From the NCBI GenBank assembly GCA_038087015.1, contig JASBNA010000009.1, positions 620,001 to 684,000 on the forward strand: DNA of 64,000 nt, read 5' to 3'. Positions 61,606 through 64,000 of this stretch are shown piece after piece. A program made the translations under genes and the position numbers. The notes under the pieces are model-generated. The model ran no database searches, was not told where the DNA came from, and saw nothing but the letters and a program-made list of their open reading frames with translations. The stretch comes from Cerrena zonata. Its lineage: Eukaryota; Basidiomycota; Agaricomycetes; Polyporales; Cerrenaceae. Numbering within the stretch: position 1 is the stretch's first letter; each line of letters starts with the position of its first letter.

Positions 61606-62705
61606 ATGGGCTCCATTCCTTCCCTTGATGAAAAGTATTACTCTCTCAAACCGGACGAAGCTGCATTCTTCAAGGCTTACACCGGGATAGAAGACGACGA
61701 TGAACTAAAGAAGCATATAACCAAGGTCCAAACAGAGGCATATGCCGTAGGTGCATCGCTCTACCGGATACGCTGATACCGACGTTCGTTCTACCCTGAT
61801 AGGTGCATCCGTATGGGTGTATTCGTCATTTCTCCTTTACAAAGTGCGTGTATCCTGCTGGAGCATAATTCACGTCTCTTATCACTGCACAGACTTATCA
61901 TTTCTCGGTACCCCGCTTATTCCGAGTTGCTTCGGATTGGAAAAGAGCGTCCGGGAGCGTTTTTTCTGGACCTTGGATGTTGCTGTACGTCCACTCATCG
62001 CATTTGGGAGTGTTACAAGATGTCCTGAGCCTACGTTTACAGTTGGGAGTGATGTGAGAAAGGTTGTTGCCGACGGGTTCCCTGTGCGACAAGCACTGGC
62101 ATCCGACATTCATCCTGGTATTGCTTTTGATTCATTGGCAGCGAACTGTGGTGCTCACCGTTACCCATCCAGAATTCTGGGACCTGGGGTACAAACTCTT
62201 CAGAGATAGTAAAGATATCTTTCCAGTGACGTTCATACCTGGCGATATCCTCGACAACCAATTTCTGACCCATGGATCAAGTAAAGCAGAAGTCACAACC
62301 GTGACTGACTCGCCATCCCTCTCGAGTTTGACCAATCTCACACCGCTGTCTGGACGTCTTTCCGTGATCCATACGTCGCTATTCTTTCATTTGTTCGATG
62401 AGGAACAGCAGGCTGAGGTTGCCCGGAAGCTAGGATCGTTGTTGTCAGCAGAGCCGGGCTCGATTATATTTGGAGCGCATGGCGGTTCAGCTGAAAAAGG
62501 GTTTCGTCCAGCGATGGTTAGTAGCAGAAGTATGTTTTACCATAGTCCCGAGTCTTGGGTTAATTTATGGGAGAAGGAGGTTTTCGAGGAAGGGCAGGTT
62601 CGGGCTTGGGCGATATTGAGAGAAGTAGAAACGCCAGAGCTAGTGGATGGTGCACTGGCAGATCGAAAGTGGCATCTCTTGGTTTGGTCCGTCACTAGGC
62701 TTTAG
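61606..62705 (+). CDS. SAM-dependent methyltransferase (class I)
   Basis: A soluble Rossmann-fold methyltransferase of a type common in basidiomycetes; substrate unknown. The ATG at 61606 opens MGSIPSLDEKYYSLKPDEAA. Splicing gives EAYA joined to VHPYGCIRHFSFTK, then SRYPAYSELLRIGKERPGAF, FLDLGCC (the cofactor-binding loop), VGSDVRKVVADGFPVRQALA, SDIHPE (acidic residue after strand 2), FWDLGYKLFRDS, and IHTSLFFHLFDEEQQAEVAR, ending WHLLVWSVTRL at TAG 62703-62705. Four introns; about 290 residues. The motif YYSLxxDExxFFKxxTGI with DDELKKHI is characteristic of this fungal group. No gene partner is evident beyond the ICMT-like gene 1.5 kb to the left. Confidence 0.87.
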
Positions 62706-63430
62706 AATTGCATTGTTGTTAGAATATGAGGAATCAGCATAAAGATTAACGATGAAATATTAACACACTGCAGCACACAAGACATTAGTACGCTACACAG
62801 TGTCTGACGGACAGACTCTTTGAGTGCCAGTGGTTTCAATATTGGCAGTAACTTTACGGTCTTTACCGGCTGGTTAGGCGCCCATATACTGATTATGTAA
62901 CCTATAAATACGGATTTCCTATGAGCCTAGCTCTTGTTCCGATCCATGTACATGTCTTGTCCACGATGAAGATGATGATCATGAAATGCAAATGCATCTT
63001 GTTCTTACATCAAGTAATATCCCCATACTTCTCGTTTACAGCGCCTTAATCGTCTTTGAACTATACGTCATTACACACTAAAATCTATATGTGAGTGGTT
63101 TGAACTTAAAATCCGGGTGGTTGTTACGCGAGAAGATTGTGGTCCATTCTGAACTCTATGTTCCAACTTCAATCTGTCAAAGGGTGACATTTCGAAGATT
63201 GTGTAACACAAGTTGTGTTAGCTTATTCGTTCATCTGCAAAATTATGATCACGCACATCCACGGTCCTATTCATACGTTATCGTGTTGGTCTTGCTCAGC
63301 TGTGGAAATGTGAAATATCACTAGCAGTGGCAGATGGTTTTCCAAGTAGGTACACGGTCTAGAAGTTGACACACCGTATGAGAACGGTGATTTGACCGCA
63401 TCTTTGTCGCCTCATCAAGTGGGGAATACT
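62706..63430. other. Intergenic stretch, no supported gene
   Basis: About 0.7 kb. The open stretch at 63091-63324 lacks an ATG and is not recognised. The right end holds the promoter of the last gene. Confidence 0.5.
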
Positions 63431-63437
63431 TATATAT
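63431..63437 (+). promoter_or_regulatory. TATA-like box of DUF6534 copy F
   Basis: TATATAT lies 36-42 bases upstream of the ATG at 63473. Confidence 0.35.
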
Positions 63438-63472
63438 CCTCGTATCCTGTGCGTATAGATCTCCAGCTCAGT

Positions 63473-64000
63473 ATGGACTCTGTGGAGGCCCCGCCTTCTC
63501 TCCCCTCTTTAACCTATTTTCTCACTCCTTTTATTCAGCTAATCGCATGTTCTGGGATGTGAGTTGGTCGCTACTCGTCTTTCTGCACGCCTCCCATGTT
63601 TATGCATTAGACTATACGGGACGTCTGTACTGCAGTCGTACCATTACATGCTAAACTGCGATGAGGATTCTGTGAGGACGAAGCTTTTCGTCGCTTTCCT
63701 GTTGTAAGAGATAGTTTCCGCAGTATATTATCGCATTCTTTGCTTGACTGAATTCTATGCAGTATACTAGAAACCATGTGCACGGCGTTCTCCTTCTATG
63801 GTCTCAACGCGTACACCGTCGGCGCTTTGCAAAATCCAATTACACTATTCGCCCTTGACTGGTAAGTCTATTGACAATCGAAATTTTACAACGCTAATTA
63901 TCTCTGTAGGACTGTCTGTGTGGGTACATCGCTACTATTGGTGACAATTAATCATCCTAACTATTTGTTTTAAGGCGACTCCCATTCTCGTGGTACGTCA
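63473..64000 (+). CDS. DUF6534 family integral membrane protein (copy F), cut by window end
   Basis: Only the N-terminal part lies in the window. The ATG at 63473 opens MDSVEAPPSLPSLTYFLTPF. Splicing from a GTGAGT donor gives ILYGTSVLQSYHYMLNCDED, then SVRTKLFVAFLL, LETMCTAFSFYGLNAYTVGA and LFALDW, the family's first three landmarks (LYGxxxxQ, polar loop with D, LET.xTA). The next exon begins TVCVG and runs off the end. Introns are short and regular. The copy looks intact so far; its sequence is divergent from A-D3. Confidence 0.75.

Overview
The window is nuclear DNA of a filamentous basidiomycete, almost certainly an Agaricomycete. Nearly every gene is cut by many introns of about 50-70 bases with GT..AG ends, and the proteins are of basidiomycete type: DUF6533 and DUF6534 membrane proteins, adenylate-forming reductases, a monocarboxylate-type MFS carrier, and a Shr3 chaperone. 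I see no transposase, reverse transcriptase, rRNA, convincing tRNA or CRISPR. All gene models below are spliced spans read by eye, so internal exon edges are approximate.

Layout. 0.5-2.5 kb: a DUF6534 membrane protein (minus). 3.7-7.9 kb: PAN2 deadenylase (plus). 9.2-11.4 kb: a cytochrome P450 (plus). 12.1-14.1 kb: a second DUF6534 gene (plus). 14.7-16.2 kb: alpha/beta hydrolase 1 (plus). 16.4-18.0 kb: an MFS carrier (minus). 19.2-20.9 kb: a FAD2-type membrane fatty acid desaturase (minus). 22.1-24.4 kb: splicing factor SPF45/RBM17 (plus). 25.1-29.1 kb: adenylate-forming reductase 1 (plus). 29.3-31.0 kb: a DUF6533 membrane protein (minus). 31.9-33.2 kb: alpha/beta hydrolase 2, a paralog of hydrolase 1 (plus). 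34.4-36.1 kb: a YheT/ABHD-type hydrolase (plus). 36.2-40.2 kb: adenylate-forming reductase 2, a paralog of the first (minus). 41.6-50.5 kb: three more DUF6534 genes, all minus. 51.6-53.9 kb: LETM1/Mdm38 (minus). 54.1-55.7 kb: ALKBH1 (plus). 56.7-57.5 kb: a RsfS/Iojap-domain protein (minus). 57.7-58.6 kb: Shr3 (plus). 59.3-60.1 kb: an ICMT-family methyltransferase (plus). 60.4-60.7 kb: a broken DUF6534 relic (minus). 61.6-62.7 kb: a SAM-dependent methyltransferase (plus). 63.5 kb to the end: the start of another DUF6534 gene (plus).

Two features stand out. The first is 9.2-40.2 kb, where a P450, an MFS carrier, a desaturase, two adenylate-forming reductases and three hydrolases lie together. 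This reads as a candidate secondary-metabolite cluster built partly by duplication of a reductase and a hydrolase. The product and co-regulation are inference. The second is an unusual density of DUF6534 membrane-protein genes: seven loci in 64 kb, one broken and one cut by the window edge, plus one DUF6533 gene. The rest (PAN2, SPF45, LETM1, ALKBH1, RsfS, Shr3) is ordinary housekeeping content.
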